Positions 35,334 through 44,769 of a DNA stretch of 64,000 nt are shown here, one piece after another. Each line of letters starts with the position of its first letter. Within the stretch, counting starts at the first letter, position 1. The stretch is taken from positions 3,772,520-3,836,519 of the forward strand of contig NZ_FOBG01000001.1 of the NCBI RefSeq assembly GCF_900109645.1, in the 5' to 3' direction. The notes under the pieces were generated by a model that did not search any database, was not told the DNA's origin, and worked only from the letters and a program-made list of their open reading frames with translations. The translations under genes and the position numbers were made by a program. This DNA is from Duganella sp. CF402 (GTDB lineage: Bacteria > Pseudomonadota > Gammaproteobacteria > Burkholderiales > Burkholderiaceae_D).

Positions 35334-36123
35334 TCTCCTGCACGCGCCAGCCTTCCTCGCGGGACTGGAGGAAGGCCTGCACGGAGTCCACCGTCACGGC
35401 GTTGATGCGGTCTGAAAACCGCAACGCGCTGGGATGATCGTCAAACGCGATGTTCGCTTTGAACATGCGCCCGCCGAGCCGCGTCAACGGGCCGATATTC
35501 ATCTCAGTCGGCTGATAGCCAGCCAGCTTAAGCCAGCCTTGCGCCTGTTCGCGAGAACGTACGCGCACTTCGCTGGCCTCGGACGCCGCCACCACTTCCA
35601 GCACCCACTGGTTGGAGTTCTGGTACTTGGTAGAAAACGGATAGGCCACCATGTTGTACTTCACCTGATGCAGCCGGCGCAGCGCAGCCGGGTCGGCCAG
35701 TATGTCCTTCAGCCGCGCCGCCACCTTGGGCGGAGGCGACATCACCAGTGCATCGAGCGTGAACGGATCGTCCAGGAAGAAGTTCGCCAGCCCGTCCATC
35801 CACAGTTCGGAATCGGCCGTACCGCAATCGTTGAGCAGTTCGACCACGCGCCACGGCTGGCCCGGCGCCGGACGGAAAGCCAGTCCGGCGTGCGAGTACT
35901 TCAGGCGATACTTGGATAAATCCTGCCCCTGCCGCGCCACCAGCGCCACATCGGCGCCGGTGCCATCGAGCACCGCCTGCAAGGTCTGGCCAGAGGCCAT
36001 TGCATCGCTGAAGGCTTTCTGCGTTATCGGCTTGTCTTCGCACGAGCGGCCCGCATATGCCGGAGCCGCGTGGCAGACAGCCAGCAATGCCAGCCATGAG
36101 ATCGTTCCGGACGCGCGCCTCAT
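35317..36123 (-). CDS. secreted DUF2145 family protein
   Basis: 268 residues with a signal peptide ending at 'HAAPAYAG'. The DUF2145 pattern includes 'YRLKYSHAGLAFR' and 'VVELLNDCGTADSELWMDGL'. The 'SHAGL' and later Cys arrangement recalls permuted papain-like (NlpC/YiiX) enzymes, so a peptidoglycan- or lipid-related thiol hydrolase is possible, though no function is established. The ATG overlaps the stop of the preceding 160-residue gene (ATGA at 36120-36123), indicating coupled expression. Confidence 0.75.
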   Translation of the reverse strand: MRRASGTISWLALLAVCHAAPAYAGRSCEDKPITQKAFSDAMASGQTLQAVLDGTGADVALVARQGQDLSKYRLKYSHAGLAFRPAPGQPWRVVELLNDCGTADSELWMDGLANFFLDDPFTLDALVMSPPPKVAARLKDILADPAALRRLHQVKYNMVAYPFSTKYQNSNQWVLEVVAASEASEVRVRSREQAQGWLKLAGYQPTEMNIGPLTRLGGRMFKANIAFDDHPSALRFSDRINAVTVDSVQAFLQSREEGWRVQEIKGPR

Positions 36124-36602
36124 TGGGCTGGCAGGCGTTTTTGCGACAGCAAGGCCTCGCCCAGCGCATTGGGAATGAAGGCCACTACTTTGCCGGAAGC
36201 CACTAGCAGTGTGCCGGCGGTCTCGGAGATGACGGACACCGTGGTGCCGACCGACATGCCGATCGCGTCTACCGTCTTGCCGCTGATCTTGACGGACAGC
36301 TTGGCCCCGGTCGATACCGACGACAGCAAAATCTCCACCACGCCCGCAGCGCCCTGCACGATGCCGCTGACGACATACGCGCCGCCGGCGATCATCGCCA
36401 CCGAGCCTGCGCCGGGGCCGGAATCGCCGTTGCCGGAACCGGCCGCGCTGGCCACCGGCGAAGCCACAATGAACAAGGAGCCGATGGAGACTTTGTCGGA
36501 TGCGTTCGCGTTGCTCATGCCATCCGGGCCGGCGATAGCGCCCGTGCTCAGTGCCACTGCGGCAGCCGCGATGGCCGCGCGAAGTGCGGCTTTTGCCGTC
36601 AT
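36120..36602 (-). CDS. secreted hypothetical protein coupled to DUF2145
   Basis: 160 residues with an N-terminal signal peptide ('ALSTGAIAG'). Low-complexity Gly/Ser/Ala/Val segments follow, including 'AAGSGNGDSGPGAGSVAM'. Several hydrophobic stretches (about 75-90 and 115-140) suggest membrane association. GAAGGAG precedes the ATG. I do not recognise the family. Tight coupling with the DUF2145 gene implies that the two proteins work together at the cell envelope. Confidence 0.65.
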   Translation of the reverse strand: MTAKAALRAAIAAAAVALSTGAIAGPDGMSNANASDKVSIGSLFIVASPVASAAGSGNGDSGPGAGSVAMIAGGAYVVSGIVQGAAGVVEILLSSVSTGAKLSVKISGKTVDAIGMSVGTTVSVISETAGTLLVASGKVVAFIPNALGEALLSQKRLPAQ

Positions 36603-36645
36603 ATGCTTGCTCCTTCAAGGTGGTTAGCTTCGGCGCATAGTATTC

Positions 36646-38268
36646 CTAATTTGCTAACGCTTGCAAGTGCCAGCCTTCGACGCCCGCCTCTAATCGATGC
36701 GTGAGGTTCAGTGCTTGCAGAAAGGTTTCATCGTGCGATACCACCAGTAGCGCGCCTTGATACTGGCGCAGCATGATCTCCAATGCATTCAGCGAGGCGA
36801 GGTCGAGGTGGTTGCTCGGTTCATCCAGCAGTAGCAGTTGCGCCGGCGGATGGGCGTATAGCGCACAGGCCAGCGCCACTTTCAATCGCTCGCCGCCACT
36901 GAGCGTGCCGACCGGTGCTGCGGCCAGCGCCGCATCCAATCCCATTTGCGCCAGATGCGTGCGTAGCGCCGATTCGCCGGCCGCGTGGTTCGCTGCCTGC
37001 AGGTGGTGGATCGCTGAGCGCTGCGCCGTCAGGTCGGCCAGTTGCTGGTCGAGATATGTGGCGCGCGCGCGGACTTCGCAACGCCCTGCGAGCGGTGCAA
37101 GCTTCCCTGCCAGCGTGCGCAGCAAGGTGGATTTGCCACAGCCGTTCGGCCCCACCACGGCAATGCGCTGCTGGCCGGTGATGGTCAGGCTAATGGTCAC
37201 GTTAGCGCGGGTGGCCGGCGACGCGTGCGGCAGCAACACGTCCGCCAACTCCGCCACACGCAAACGCGCCGCCTGCGGGCCGGCCACTGCATGCATGGCG
37301 ATAGCGGCAACCGGCGCAACCTGCTGCGCGGCTTCGCGCACACGCTGCGACAAAAGATCTTGCTGTGCTGCCTGCTGCTGCCGCAGCCTGCCCGCCGTGC
37401 CTTGCGCGCGGTTCTTCTGGCCCCCCAGCAGGATCCTGGCCTGATTCGCATCGCGGCCATCACGCGCGCCCTTGGCCGCACGCTGCGCCTGCCGCTCCTG
37501 CTGCTCGCGCATGGCGTGCGTTTCGCGCTTGCGTTCCAGCTTGCGCTGGTCCAGCAAGCGCTGCGCCGCATCGTCCTCGCTGCGCTTGCACTCGGCGTAA
37601 AAGGAGTAGCCGCCGCCGTAGCTGCGCAAACCAAGCGGCGACAGCTCGACGATACGATCCATCTGCGCCAGCAGTTCGCGGTCGTGACTAATCACCAGCA
37701 GGCCATGCGGCCAGAGGCGCAACTGCACCTGCAACGCCAACCGGTTCGCGCGGTCCAGATGGTTGCTCGGCTCATCAAGGATGAGGAAATTGGCGCCGGA
37801 CAGCCACGCAGCAATCAGCGACACGCGCATCGCTTCGCCGCCGCTTAGCGAGGCTGCCGGCGTGTCAGGCCGCAGGTGCGGCAAGCCGTGGCGATCCAGT
37901 TCGGATTGCAAGCGCTCGCGCATGTCCCAGCCATCGCCCACGGCGTCGAAATCGGCCGGATCGGCGCTGCCGTTTTCAATCCGCGCCAATGCCGCCAGCA
38001 CCGTCTGCACACCCGCCAGCGCGGCCACCGTGCCTTCCTGCGCGATGTGCTGCGACAGATAGTGCGCCGTGCCGCCGCCAGCGACCCGGCCTGACGATGA
38101 CGCAAGCTCGCCTGCCATCAGGCGAGCGAGCACGCTCTTGCCCGCGCCATTGCTGCCGACGAGGCCAGTGCGGCGCTGGTCAAAAACTTCGTTCAGGTCC
38201 TGGAAAAGCACGCGGCCGTCGGCCAGCGTGAACGAGACGCCTTCCAGCGTCAGACAGGTATTCGTCAT
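36646..38268 (-). CDS. ABC-F family ATP-binding protein
   Basis: 540 residues. Two ATPase domains have Walker A sites 'GSNGAGKS' and 'GPNGCGKS', signatures 'LSGGEAMR' and 'LSGGERLK', and Walker B 'LLLDEPSNHLD'. A charged Gln/Arg-rich linker (about 225-300) lies between them. No membrane domain is present, so this is an ABC-F ribosome-associated protein rather than a transporter. It resembles the YheS/Uup group and may act in translation rescue or antibiotic protection. The start at 38268 gives 'MTNTCLTLEGVSF'. Confidence 0.92.
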   Translation of the reverse strand: MTNTCLTLEGVSFTLADGRVLFQDLNEVFDQRRTGLVGSNGAGKSVLARLMAGELASSSGRVAGGGTAHYLSQHIAQEGTVAALAGVQTVLAALARIENGSADPADFDAVGDGWDMRERLQSELDRHGLPHLRPDTPAASLSGGEAMRVSLIAAWLSGANFLILDEPSNHLDRANRLALQVQLRLWPHGLLVISHDRELLAQMDRIVELSPLGLRSYGGGYSFYAECKRSEDDAAQRLLDQRKLERKRETHAMREQQERQAQRAAKGARDGRDANQARILLGGQKNRAQGTAGRLRQQQAAQQDLLSQRVREAAQQVAPVAAIAMHAVAGPQAARLRVAELADVLLPHASPATRANVTISLTITGQQRIAVVGPNGCGKSTLLRTLAGKLAPLAGRCEVRARATYLDQQLADLTAQRSAIHHLQAANHAAGESALRTHLAQMGLDAALAAAPVGTLSGGERLKVALACALYAHPPAQLLLLDEPSNHLDLASLNALEIMLRQYQGALLVVSHDETFLQALNLTHRLEAGVEGWHLQALAN

Positions 38269-38382
38269 GATGAAGCCCAATAATGATGTGTCAAAACCGT
38301 CCCGGTGGAACTGGTGCTTAAGCAGACAACAACATTAATTGCGCATCGGACGAATACCTCATGTGTGAATGCGACGAATATA

Positions 38383-38817
38383 TCAGCGCGGCGGCCACGC
38401 GTCTACCTGATTCAGCATGGCGAACCAATCCTCCAGGTGCCACGTGTGGGTGATGCGATCCTCCGTCAGGTGATGGAACTCATGGATGGCGATGGCAATC
38501 GGCTTGCCCGTGGCGGGAATGCCGAAGAACTCTCCGCGATGCGTGCCGGTGATCTGCGCCCGCACCGCTGCGCGCCCGTCGCGGCCGAAGATATCGTGGA
38601 TCGTGATCTTCACATCCGGGAAGGCGGCGGTGAACATGGCGACGATCGGCCGCATGCCCTCCCTGCCCGGCTGCTGGCCGGGGCCGAGCGGAATGTCCTG
38701 CCAGTCCGCCGTCAGCGCCAGGTCGAGCAGGTCGGGATTCTGCTCGTTGAAGGCGCGGTAGAGGTTTTCAATGGCTTGCTGCTGGGCCGTAGTCAGGCCG
38801 TTTTCCTGCATGATCAT
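38383..38817 (-). CDS. SnoaL-like / ester cyclase family protein
   Basis: 144-residue NTF2-fold protein. It shows 'NLYRAFNEQNPDLLDLALT', 'FPDVKITIHDIFGRDGRAAV' and 'EFHHLTEDRITHTWHLEDW', the usual pattern of SnoaL-like polyketide cyclases and related enzymes. The product acts on a small molecule, but the substrate cannot be told. AGGAAG lies seven bases before the ATG at 38817. It is divergent from a LysR gene 95 bases away, which probably regulates it. Confidence 0.82.
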   Translation of the reverse strand: MIMQENGLTTAQQQAIENLYRAFNEQNPDLLDLALTADWQDIPLGPGQQPGREGMRPIVAMFTAAFPDVKITIHDIFGRDGRAAVRAQITGTHRGEFFGIPATGKPIAIAIHEFHHLTEDRITHTWHLEDWFAMLNQVDAWPPR

Positions 38818-38912
38818 GATGCGCTTCCTAAGTGAGTAAGTGACCCGCTCACTGTAGTACCGCCACCGCACGCAAGTCCAATCGATAATAGATATGCAGT
38901 ATTATCCATCTC

Positions 38913-39830
38913 ATGGATTTACATGGAATCGACCTTAACCTGCTGGTGGCCTTCGACGCCCTGATGTGCGAGCGTAACGTCACGCGCGCAGGCGTGCGCA
39001 TCGGACGCACCCAGCCCGCCATGAGCGCCGCGCTGTCGCGACTGCGCCTGCTGCTGAAGGACGACCTGTTCGTGCGCAGCGCCAGCGGCCTGCAGCCGAC
39101 GCCGCGCGCACTGGAACTGGCGTCGCCGCTGGGCGAAGCACTGGCCAGCATCCAGCGTACGCTGGAGTTCACGCAGGAATTCGATCCGCACCGCTCAGCC
39201 AGCCGCTTCACCATCGGCCTGTCCGACCATCCGGCATTTAACGTACTGCCGGCACTGCAGCAGCGGCTTGCGCAGCTGGCGCCGGGCGTCAAACTGCGCG
39301 TCCGTTCCTTCACCGCGCGCGACCACGCCCTGGCGCTGCTGGATGCCGGCGAAGCCGATGCCACCATCGGCGTCCCGGGCGCCAGTACGCCGCGCATTCC
39401 CACCATGCCGCTGTTTGAAGAACGCTTCGTGTGCGTGGCGCGCAAGAAGCATCCGCTGACCAAGAAGAAAATGACGCTGAACGCCTTCCTCGCCTGCCAG
39501 CACCTGCTGGTATCGCCGGAAGGCGACGGCGTCGGCCACGTCGACACGGTGCTGGCCCAGTTGGGCCGCAAACGCGATATCGCCGTCACGCTGCCGCAGA
39601 TGTACGCGGCACCCGCCATCGTCGCCAACAGCGACCTGCTGGCAACCATGATGGAGGGCGCGGTGCAGTGCAGCGGCTTGCGCGACCAGCTTGCGCTGCT
39701 GTCCCTGCCGAAGGAGATCGCGCTGGCGCCGGTGCCGTTCGTCCTGCACTGGCATCGCCGCAACGATGCCCATCCGGCCCTGCGCTGGCTGCGTGAACAG
39801 ATAGCGCTGGTGTGCCGCCGTAAAGCCTAG
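38913..39830 (+). CDS. LysR-family regulator, NodD-like
   Basis: 305 residues. An N-terminal winged helix ('[20 protein letters not shown]', residues ~20-39) is introduced by '[17 protein letters not shown]'. A substrate-binding-type effector domain follows. Divergent arrangement with the SnoaL-like gene suggests local control of that gene. The stop codon overlaps the end of the convergent aldo/keto reductase gene by four bases. Confidence 0.88.
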   Translation: MDLHGIDLNLLVAFDALMCERNVTRAGVRIGRTQPAMSAALSRLRLLLKDDLFVRSASGLQPTPRALELASPLGEALASIQRTLEFTQEFDPHRSASRFTIGLSDHPAFNVLPALQQRLAQLAPGVKLRVRSFTARDHALALLDAGEADATIGVPGASTPRIPTMPLFEERFVCVARKKHPLTKKKMTLNAFLACQHLLVSPEGDGVGHVDTVLAQLGRKRDIAVTLPQMYAAPAIVANSDLLATMMEGAVQCSGLRDQLALLSLPKEIALAPVPFVLHWHRRNDAHPALRWLREQIALVCRRKA

Positions 39831-40630
39831 TCCCACGCAGGCGCGAGGCCTGCTGGACTGGTAAGGCGTTCGCCGCGCTCCAGCGCCGCGATCTGCGCCA
39901 TGTCCTCGTCGCTCAGTTGCAGCGCGGCCGCCTTCAGGTTGCTCTCCAAATTGGCGCGCTTGGTCGACGATGGAATCACCGCGTAGCCCAGCTTCATCGC
40001 CCACGCCAGCACCACCTGCGCCGGCGTCGCACCTCGGCGCGCGGCGATCTGCTGGATCACCGGATCGCCCAGCACTTTGCCGTAGGCCAGCGTCATGTAG
40101 GACGTGATGTGGATGCCGTTCCGACGCGCGAACTCCACCACCTTGCGGTTCTGCAGATACGGATGCAGCTCGATCTGGTTGGTGGCGATCGCCTTCGCGC
40201 CGACAGCGGCTATCGCCTGCTGCATCAGTTCCACCGTGAAGTTGGAGATGCCGATCTGGCGTGCGAGGCCTTGCTCCTTGGCCTCCGCCAGCGCCGTCAT
40301 GAACTCCTTCACCGGCACCGCGCCGCCCGGCGACGGCCAGTGAATCAGCAGCAGGTCCACATAATCGGTGCGCAGCTTGGACAAACTCTCCTTCAAGCTC
40401 GGAACCAGCTTGTCGCGCGAGAGATTCTCGGTCCAGATTTTGGTGGTGATGAACAACTCCGAACGCGCCACGCCGCTGGCCGCAATCGCCGCGCCGACTT
40501 CCGCTTCGTTGCCATAGATCTGCGCCGTATCGATCACGCGATAGCCTGCCTCCAGGCCGTTGCGTACCGAATCAGTCACCACCTCGCCCTGCAGGCGGAA
40601 AGTCCCTAAACCCATTGCTGGAATACTCAT
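39827..40630 (-). CDS. aldo/keto reductase, DkgB-like
   Basis: 267-residue AKR. The catalytic tetrad is visible as Asp and Tyr in '[12 protein letters not shown]', Lys in 'ITTKIWT' and His in 'LLIHWPS'. Its size and the short C-terminal loop match 2,5-diketo-D-gluconate reductase B-type enzymes. It reduces aldehydes or ketones with NADPH in the cytoplasm. It forms an operon with the longer reductase gene, the two separated by two bases. Confidence 0.88.
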   Translation of the reverse strand: MSIPAMGLGTFRLQGEVVTDSVRNGLEAGYRVIDTAQIYGNEAEVGAAIAASGVARSELFITTKIWTENLSRDKLVPSLKESLSKLRTDYVDLLLIHWPSPGGAVPVKEFMTALAEAKEQGLARQIGISNFTVELMQQAIAAVGAKAIATNQIELHPYLQNRKVVEFARRNGIHITSYMTLAYGKVLGDPVIQQIAARRGATPAQVVLAWAMKLGYAVIPSSTKRANLESNLKAAALQLSDEDMAQIAALERGERLTSPAGLAPAWD

Positions 40631-40632
40631 GT

Positions 40633-41649
40633 TTACTCCTTGTCAGTCGGCAGCGGCGCGTCGGCGGCCACCAGTTTTTGTTCGCGCATCTCGTGCCAGA
40701 ACGCGGATGGAATCTGCTGGTTCAGCGCCGCGTGATCTTCCGCGATGCGCTCCGGACGGCTGGCGCCCGGAATCACCGCCGCCACCGCAGGGTGGGCCAG
40801 CGCGAACTGCAACGCCGCCGCCTTCACGCTGATGCCGTGCTTCTGTGCGATGGCCTTGATGCGCTCCACGCGGGCGATGATTTCCGGCGACGCCTTCTGG
40901 TATTCAAAGTGCGTGCCGCCAGCCAGGATGCCCGAACTGTATGGGCCGCCGACCACGATATCGACGCCGCGCTGCTGCGCCGCCGGCAGCAGCCGTTGCA
41001 GCGCGCGCTCATGATCGAGCAGCGTGTAGCGGCCGGCCAGCAGCATGGTGTCCGGCCTGGCTTCCTTCAGGTCCAGCGCCAGTTCCAGCGCCTCCACGCG
41101 GTTCACGCCCAGGCCCCAGCCTTTGATGACGCCTTCATCGCGCAGGCGATCCAGTACGCGGAAGGCGCCGGTGCGGGCGATCTCGAATTGCGCCAGCCAT
41201 TGGTCGCCGTAGAAATCCTGCGCCACGTCGTGCACGTAGACGATATCGAGATAATCGGTCTTCAGGCGTTTCAGGCTGTCCTCGATCGAGCGCAGGGTGG
41301 CGTCGGCGCTGTAGTCGTTGAGGATTTTGTTCGGCAGGCCGTGTTCAAACACGCCGCCTTTTTCGCCCATGTCGCGCGCGGCCGGGTCTTCGATTTCATC
41401 AAGGATCAGGCGACCGACCTTGGTGCTCAACACATAGTCTTCGCGCTTGCGCTTGGCCAGCGCTTCGCCGAGACGCAGCTCGGCCAGGCCGGCGCCGTAC
41501 AGCGGCGCGGTGTCGAAGTAGCGGATGCCCTGCTCCCAAGCCGCGTCCACCGTGGCCAGCGCTTCGGCCTGCGGAATGTCGCGGAACATATTGCCCAGTG
41601 GCGCGGTGCCGAAGCCCAGTTTGCCCTGTAGTTTGTGACGGATACTCAT
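40633..41649 (-). CDS. aldo/keto reductase, L-fucose/pyridoxal dehydrogenase-like
   Basis: 338-residue AKR. '[12 protein letters not shown]' supplies Asp and Tyr, 'LSTKVGRL' Lys and 'IVYVHDV' His. The length and the '[11 protein letters not shown]' segment resemble D-threo-aldose 1-dehydrogenase / pyridoxal 4-dehydrogenase proteins. It likely oxidises a sugar or aldehyde with NAD(P). The divergent LysR gene begins 113 bases away and is the likely regulator. Confidence 0.85.
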   Translation of the reverse strand: MSIRHKLQGKLGFGTAPLGNMFRDIPQAEALATVDAAWEQGIRYFDTAPLYGAGLAELRLGEALAKRKREDYVLSTKVGRLILDEIEDPAARDMGEKGGVFEHGLPNKILNDYSADATLRSIEDSLKRLKTDYLDIVYVHDVAQDFYGDQWLAQFEIARTGAFRVLDRLRDEGVIKGWGLGVNRVEALELALDLKEARPDTMLLAGRYTLLDHERALQRLLPAAQQRGVDIVVGGPYSSGILAGGTHFEYQKASPEIIARVERIKAIAQKHGISVKAAALQFALAHPAVAAVIPGASRPERIAEDHAALNQQIPSAFWHEMREQKLVAADAPLPTDKE

Positions 41650-41762
41650 CTTGATTCCTTAGAAGGTGGAGTAAATGCGGAAGAAAGTGAAGCCAGTTTA
41701 AGTTGACTAGATCAGACTGTCCAAGACATAATTTGCACAACTTGAGTCACAAAAGGTCTGAT

Positions 41763-42665
41763 ATGTTAGACATCCGCCAACTTCAATACTTCGTCACTGT
41801 GGCCGAAGAGGAGCACGTAGGGCGAGCCGCTGAGCGCCTGCACATCTCGCAATCGCCGCTGAGCCGGCAGATCGCCCAGCTGGAAGAAAAGCTCGGACTG
41901 ACGCTGTTCGAACGCAGCCAGCAACGCATCCGCCTGACGCGCGACGGCCGCACCTTCCTGGCAGAGGCGCAGGCCTTCCTGCTGCACGCCACGCGGCTGG
42001 AAGCGCTGGCCAAGCGGCTGGGGCGCGGCGACGAGGGTGGGCTGTGCATCGGCTACGTCGAAAACGCCATGCACGCCGGCGTGCTGCCGGCCGGCCTGCG
42101 CGCGCTGCGGGCGGCGCGGCCGAATGTGCACGTGGCCTTGCATAGCCTGTATTCGTCCGAACAGCTGGAAGGCCTGCGCCAGCGCAGCCTCGATATCGCC
42201 CTGGTGTGCGATCCACCGGCGGCCGACGATCCCGATCTCGAACGCGCGCGCGTACTGAGCGACCCGATGATGCTGGCCCTGCCCGAAGGCCATCCGCTGT
42301 GCGCGGCCAAGACCCTGCAGCCGGCCGACCTGGCCGGGCTGGAATGGATCGCCGTGCGCCACCACGAAACCGGCGAGCATCACCACAACTTCGTGGCGGC
42401 CTGCGTGCGCTCCGGCTTCACCCCGCACATCAAGATGGAGGCCAGCGAACCGGTGACCGCCCTCAGTCTGGTGGCGGCGGGGCTGGGCGTGGCGATGGTG
42501 CAGCAAGGCTTGCAGCATCAGGCGCCGCCGGGCGTGGCGCTGCGCGAGCTGCCGTGGTTCGAGTACCGCGCGCCGCTGTGGGCCGCCTGGCACCGCATCA
42601 ACCTGCGGCCGCTGGTGGCGACCTTCCGCGCCACGCTGCTGGAATTGGCGGCGACGACCAGCTAG
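41763..42665 (+). CDS. LysR-family regulator
   Basis: 300 residues. 'MLDIRQLQYFVTVAEEEHVG' opens the winged-helix domain with 'RLHISQSPLSRQIAQLE' as recognition helix, in the CatM/BenM/CbbR style. A type 2 periplasmic-binding effector domain follows. It is divergent from two aldo/keto reductase genes and probably controls them. The start is the ATG at 41763; the frame extends 20 codons further upstream. Confidence 0.88.
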   Translation: MLDIRQLQYFVTVAEEEHVGRAAERLHISQSPLSRQIAQLEEKLGLTLFERSQQRIRLTRDGRTFLAEAQAFLLHATRLEALAKRLGRGDEGGLCIGYVENAMHAGVLPAGLRALRAARPNVHVALHSLYSSEQLEGLRQRSLDIALVCDPPAADDPDLERARVLSDPMMLALPEGHPLCAAKTLQPADLAGLEWIAVRHHETGEHHHNFVAACVRSGFTPHIKMEASEPVTALSLVAAGLGVAMVQQGLQHQAPPGVALRELPWFEYRAPLWAAWHRINLRPLVATFRATLLELAATTS

Positions 42666-42708
42666 CAATCGGCTACACTGGCGGTCATCTCTTTTTGTGT
42701 CGCCCGCC

Positions 42709-43713
42709 ATGCCCGAGAAGAACCTGCCCGAACTCATCACCCTGAAACGTCTGATCGACGAAGGCGGGAAGCATCTGGAGGTGAGCACGCCGCACACTGT
42801 GCATATGGACGGGCGCAGCTTCCCGGTCTACAGCATCGCGCTGGGCAATCCGAGCCCGGACGTGCCGGCGCTGGGCTTCTTCGGCGGCATTCACGGGCTG
42901 GAACGCATCGGCACCCAGGTGGTGCTGTCGTTCATGGAAAGCCTGCTGGCGCGGCTGCGCTGGGACGCCCCCCTGCACCAGCAGTTGGAATCGATGCGGC
43001 TGGTGTTCATGCCGCTGGTGAACCCGGGCGGCATGTGGCAGGCCACACGCTGCAATCCGCAAGGCGTGGACCTGATGCGCAACGCGCCGCTGAGCGCCAC
43101 CGAAAAAGTGCCGTTCATGCTGGGCGGGCAGCGCTACAGCCATCACCTGCCGTGGTATCGCGGCGCCGAGGGCGCGCCGATGGAGCCGGAAAGCCAGGCC
43201 GTGTGCGCGCTGGTGGAGCGCGAACTGCTGTCGCGCCAATTCAGCATGACGCTCGACTGCCACTCCGGCTTCGGCCTGCGCGACCGCATCTGGTTCCCGC
43301 ACGCGCACACCGCCACACCGATTCCGCACCTGGCCGACATCGGCGCGCTGGAGGAATTGTTCAGCACCGCCTACCCGAACCACAACTACGTGTTCGAGCC
43401 GCAGAGCCGCCAGTACCGTACCCACGGCGACCTGTGGGACTATATGTACCTGAACAGCGATCACGTGTTCCTGCCGCTGACGCTGGAAATGGGTTCGTGG
43501 CTGTGGGTGAAAAAAAACCCGCGCCAGATCTTCGACCGCATCGCCATCTTCAATCCGACCGCAAGCCATCGTTTGCAGCGCGTGCTGCGGCGCCACCTGA
43601 TCCTGTTCGATTTCCTGATGCGCGCTGCCAGCAGCCACGGGCGCTGGATGCCACAAGGGATGGCGCGCACCGTCCAGCATCGCCGCGCGCTGGCGCAGTG
43701 GTATCACACATGA
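42709..43713 (+). CDS. M14-family zinc carboxypeptidase-like protein
   Basis: 334 residues. The M14 metal site shows His and Glu in '[10 protein letters not shown]' and the third His in 'LDCHSGFG'; the catalytic Glu is probably in 'LTLEMGSW'. It belongs to the succinylglutamate desuccinylase / DUF2817-like cytoplasmic branch. No signal peptide is present. It probably trims a peptide or N-acyl amino acid. The stop overlaps the start of the next gene (ATGA at 43710-43713). Confidence 0.82.
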   Translation: MPEKNLPELITLKRLIDEGGKHLEVSTPHTVHMDGRSFPVYSIALGNPSPDVPALGFFGGIHGLERIGTQVVLSFMESLLARLRWDAPLHQQLESMRLVFMPLVNPGGMWQATRCNPQGVDLMRNAPLSATEKVPFMLGGQRYSHHLPWYRGAEGAPMEPESQAVCALVERELLSRQFSMTLDCHSGFGLRDRIWFPHAHTATPIPHLADIGALEELFSTAYPNHNYVFEPQSRQYRTHGDLWDYMYLNSDHVFLPLTLEMGSWLWVKKNPRQIFDRIAIFNPTASHRLQRVLRRHLILFDFLMRAASSHGRWMPQGMARTVQHRRALAQWYHT

Positions 43714-44468
43714 GCCATTGGATCCTGCTGCGCGGCTTGATGCGCGAGCAGCGCCACTGGGGCGCCTTCCCCGCGCAGCTGGCGCAGGTGCTGCCGGATG
43801 CTGTCATCGTCACGCCCGACCTGCCGGGCAACGGCCAGCGCCACGCCATGCGCAGCGCGACCTCGGTGGCACAAATGGTGGAATTCTGCCGCGCCGACCT
43901 GCGCGAACGCGGCGTGCCGGCGCCCTACTCGTTGCTGGCACTGTCGCTGGGCGGCATGGTGGCGGTGGAATGGGCCAGCCGCTACCCGCAGGAGATCGCG
44001 CGCTGCGTGTTGATCAACACCAGCATGCGCCCTTACAGCCGCTTCCACCAGCGCCTGCGCTGGCAGAACTACCCTGCGATACTGAAGCTGATGGCGCGCG
44101 GCGGCGTGGAGCGGCAGGAGCAGTTGATCCTGCGCCTGACCAGTCGCCGTGGCGATGCGGCGCAGCGTTCGGCCCTGCTGGCGCAATGGCTGGACTATCA
44201 GCGCGAATACCCGGTCACGCGCGCCAACGCGCTGCGCCAGCTGTGGTCCGCCGCCCGCTTCCGCGCGCCGTCGCACAAGCCCGGCGTGCCAACACTGGTG
44301 CTGAGCAGCGCCGGCGACCAGCTGGTCGATCCATGCTGCTCGCGCAACCTGGCGCGCGCATGGCAGGCGTCGCACGCCGAGCACCCGGACGCCGGCCACG
44401 ACCTGCCGCTCGACGACGGCGCGTGGGTGGCCGGGCAAGTGGCCGGGTGGCTGCGGCAACTCGGGTAA
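43710..44468 (+). CDS. alpha/beta hydrolase
   Basis: 252 residues. The nucleophile is in '[11 protein letters not shown]', with Asp in '[10 protein letters not shown]' and His in '[10 protein letters not shown]', a complete triad for a small alpha/beta hydrolase. It shares the BioH-like length and fold but the substrate is unknown. It is translationally coupled to the M14 gene and is followed 14 bases later by a YkgJ-family gene. Confidence 0.85.
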   Translation: MSHWILLRGLMREQRHWGAFPAQLAQVLPDAVIVTPDLPGNGQRHAMRSATSVAQMVEFCRADLRERGVPAPYSLLALSLGGMVAVEWASRYPQEIARCVLINTSMRPYSRFHQRLRWQNYPAILKLMARGGVERQEQLILRLTSRRGDAAQRSALLAQWLDYQREYPVTRANALRQLWSAARFRAPSHKPGVPTLVLSSAGDQLVDPCCSRNLARAWQASHAEHPDAGHDLPLDDGAWVAGQVAGWLRQLG

Positions 44469-44482
44469 AATATCGACCCATC

Positions 44483-44746
44483 ATGACCTTCCAATGCCGC
44501 CCCGACTGCGGCGCCTGCTGCACGGCGCCGTCCATCTCCTCCCCGATTCCCGGTATGCCCAACGGCAAACCGGCCGGGGTCAGGTGCGTGCAGTTGGATG
44601 AAAACGAACGCTGCAAGATTTTCGGCCATCCCGACCGGCCGGCCGTCTGCGCCTCGCTACAGCCGAACGTCGAGTTCTGCGGCGACTCGCGCGAACAGGC
44701 CATGCGCTGGCTGGGATACGTAGAGGAAGCTACCCGGCCGTCCTGA
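44483..44746 (+). CDS. YkgJ-family cysteine-cluster protein
   Basis: 87 residues. The N-terminal '[15 protein letters not shown]' and further Cys at '[15 protein letters not shown]' and '[10 protein letters not shown]' form the YkgJ (UPF0153) zinc/iron-sulfur-like cysteine pattern. Function is unknown. It is the third gene of the M14 operon. The ATG at 44483 directly precedes the conserved '[10 protein letters not shown]'. Confidence 0.85.
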   Translation: MTFQCRPDCGACCTAPSISSPIPGMPNGKPAGVRCVQLDENERCKIFGHPDRPAVCASLQPNVEFCGDSREQAMRWLGYVEEATRPS

Positions 44747-44769
44747 GGCCTTAACAAGGGGAGGTTCGT

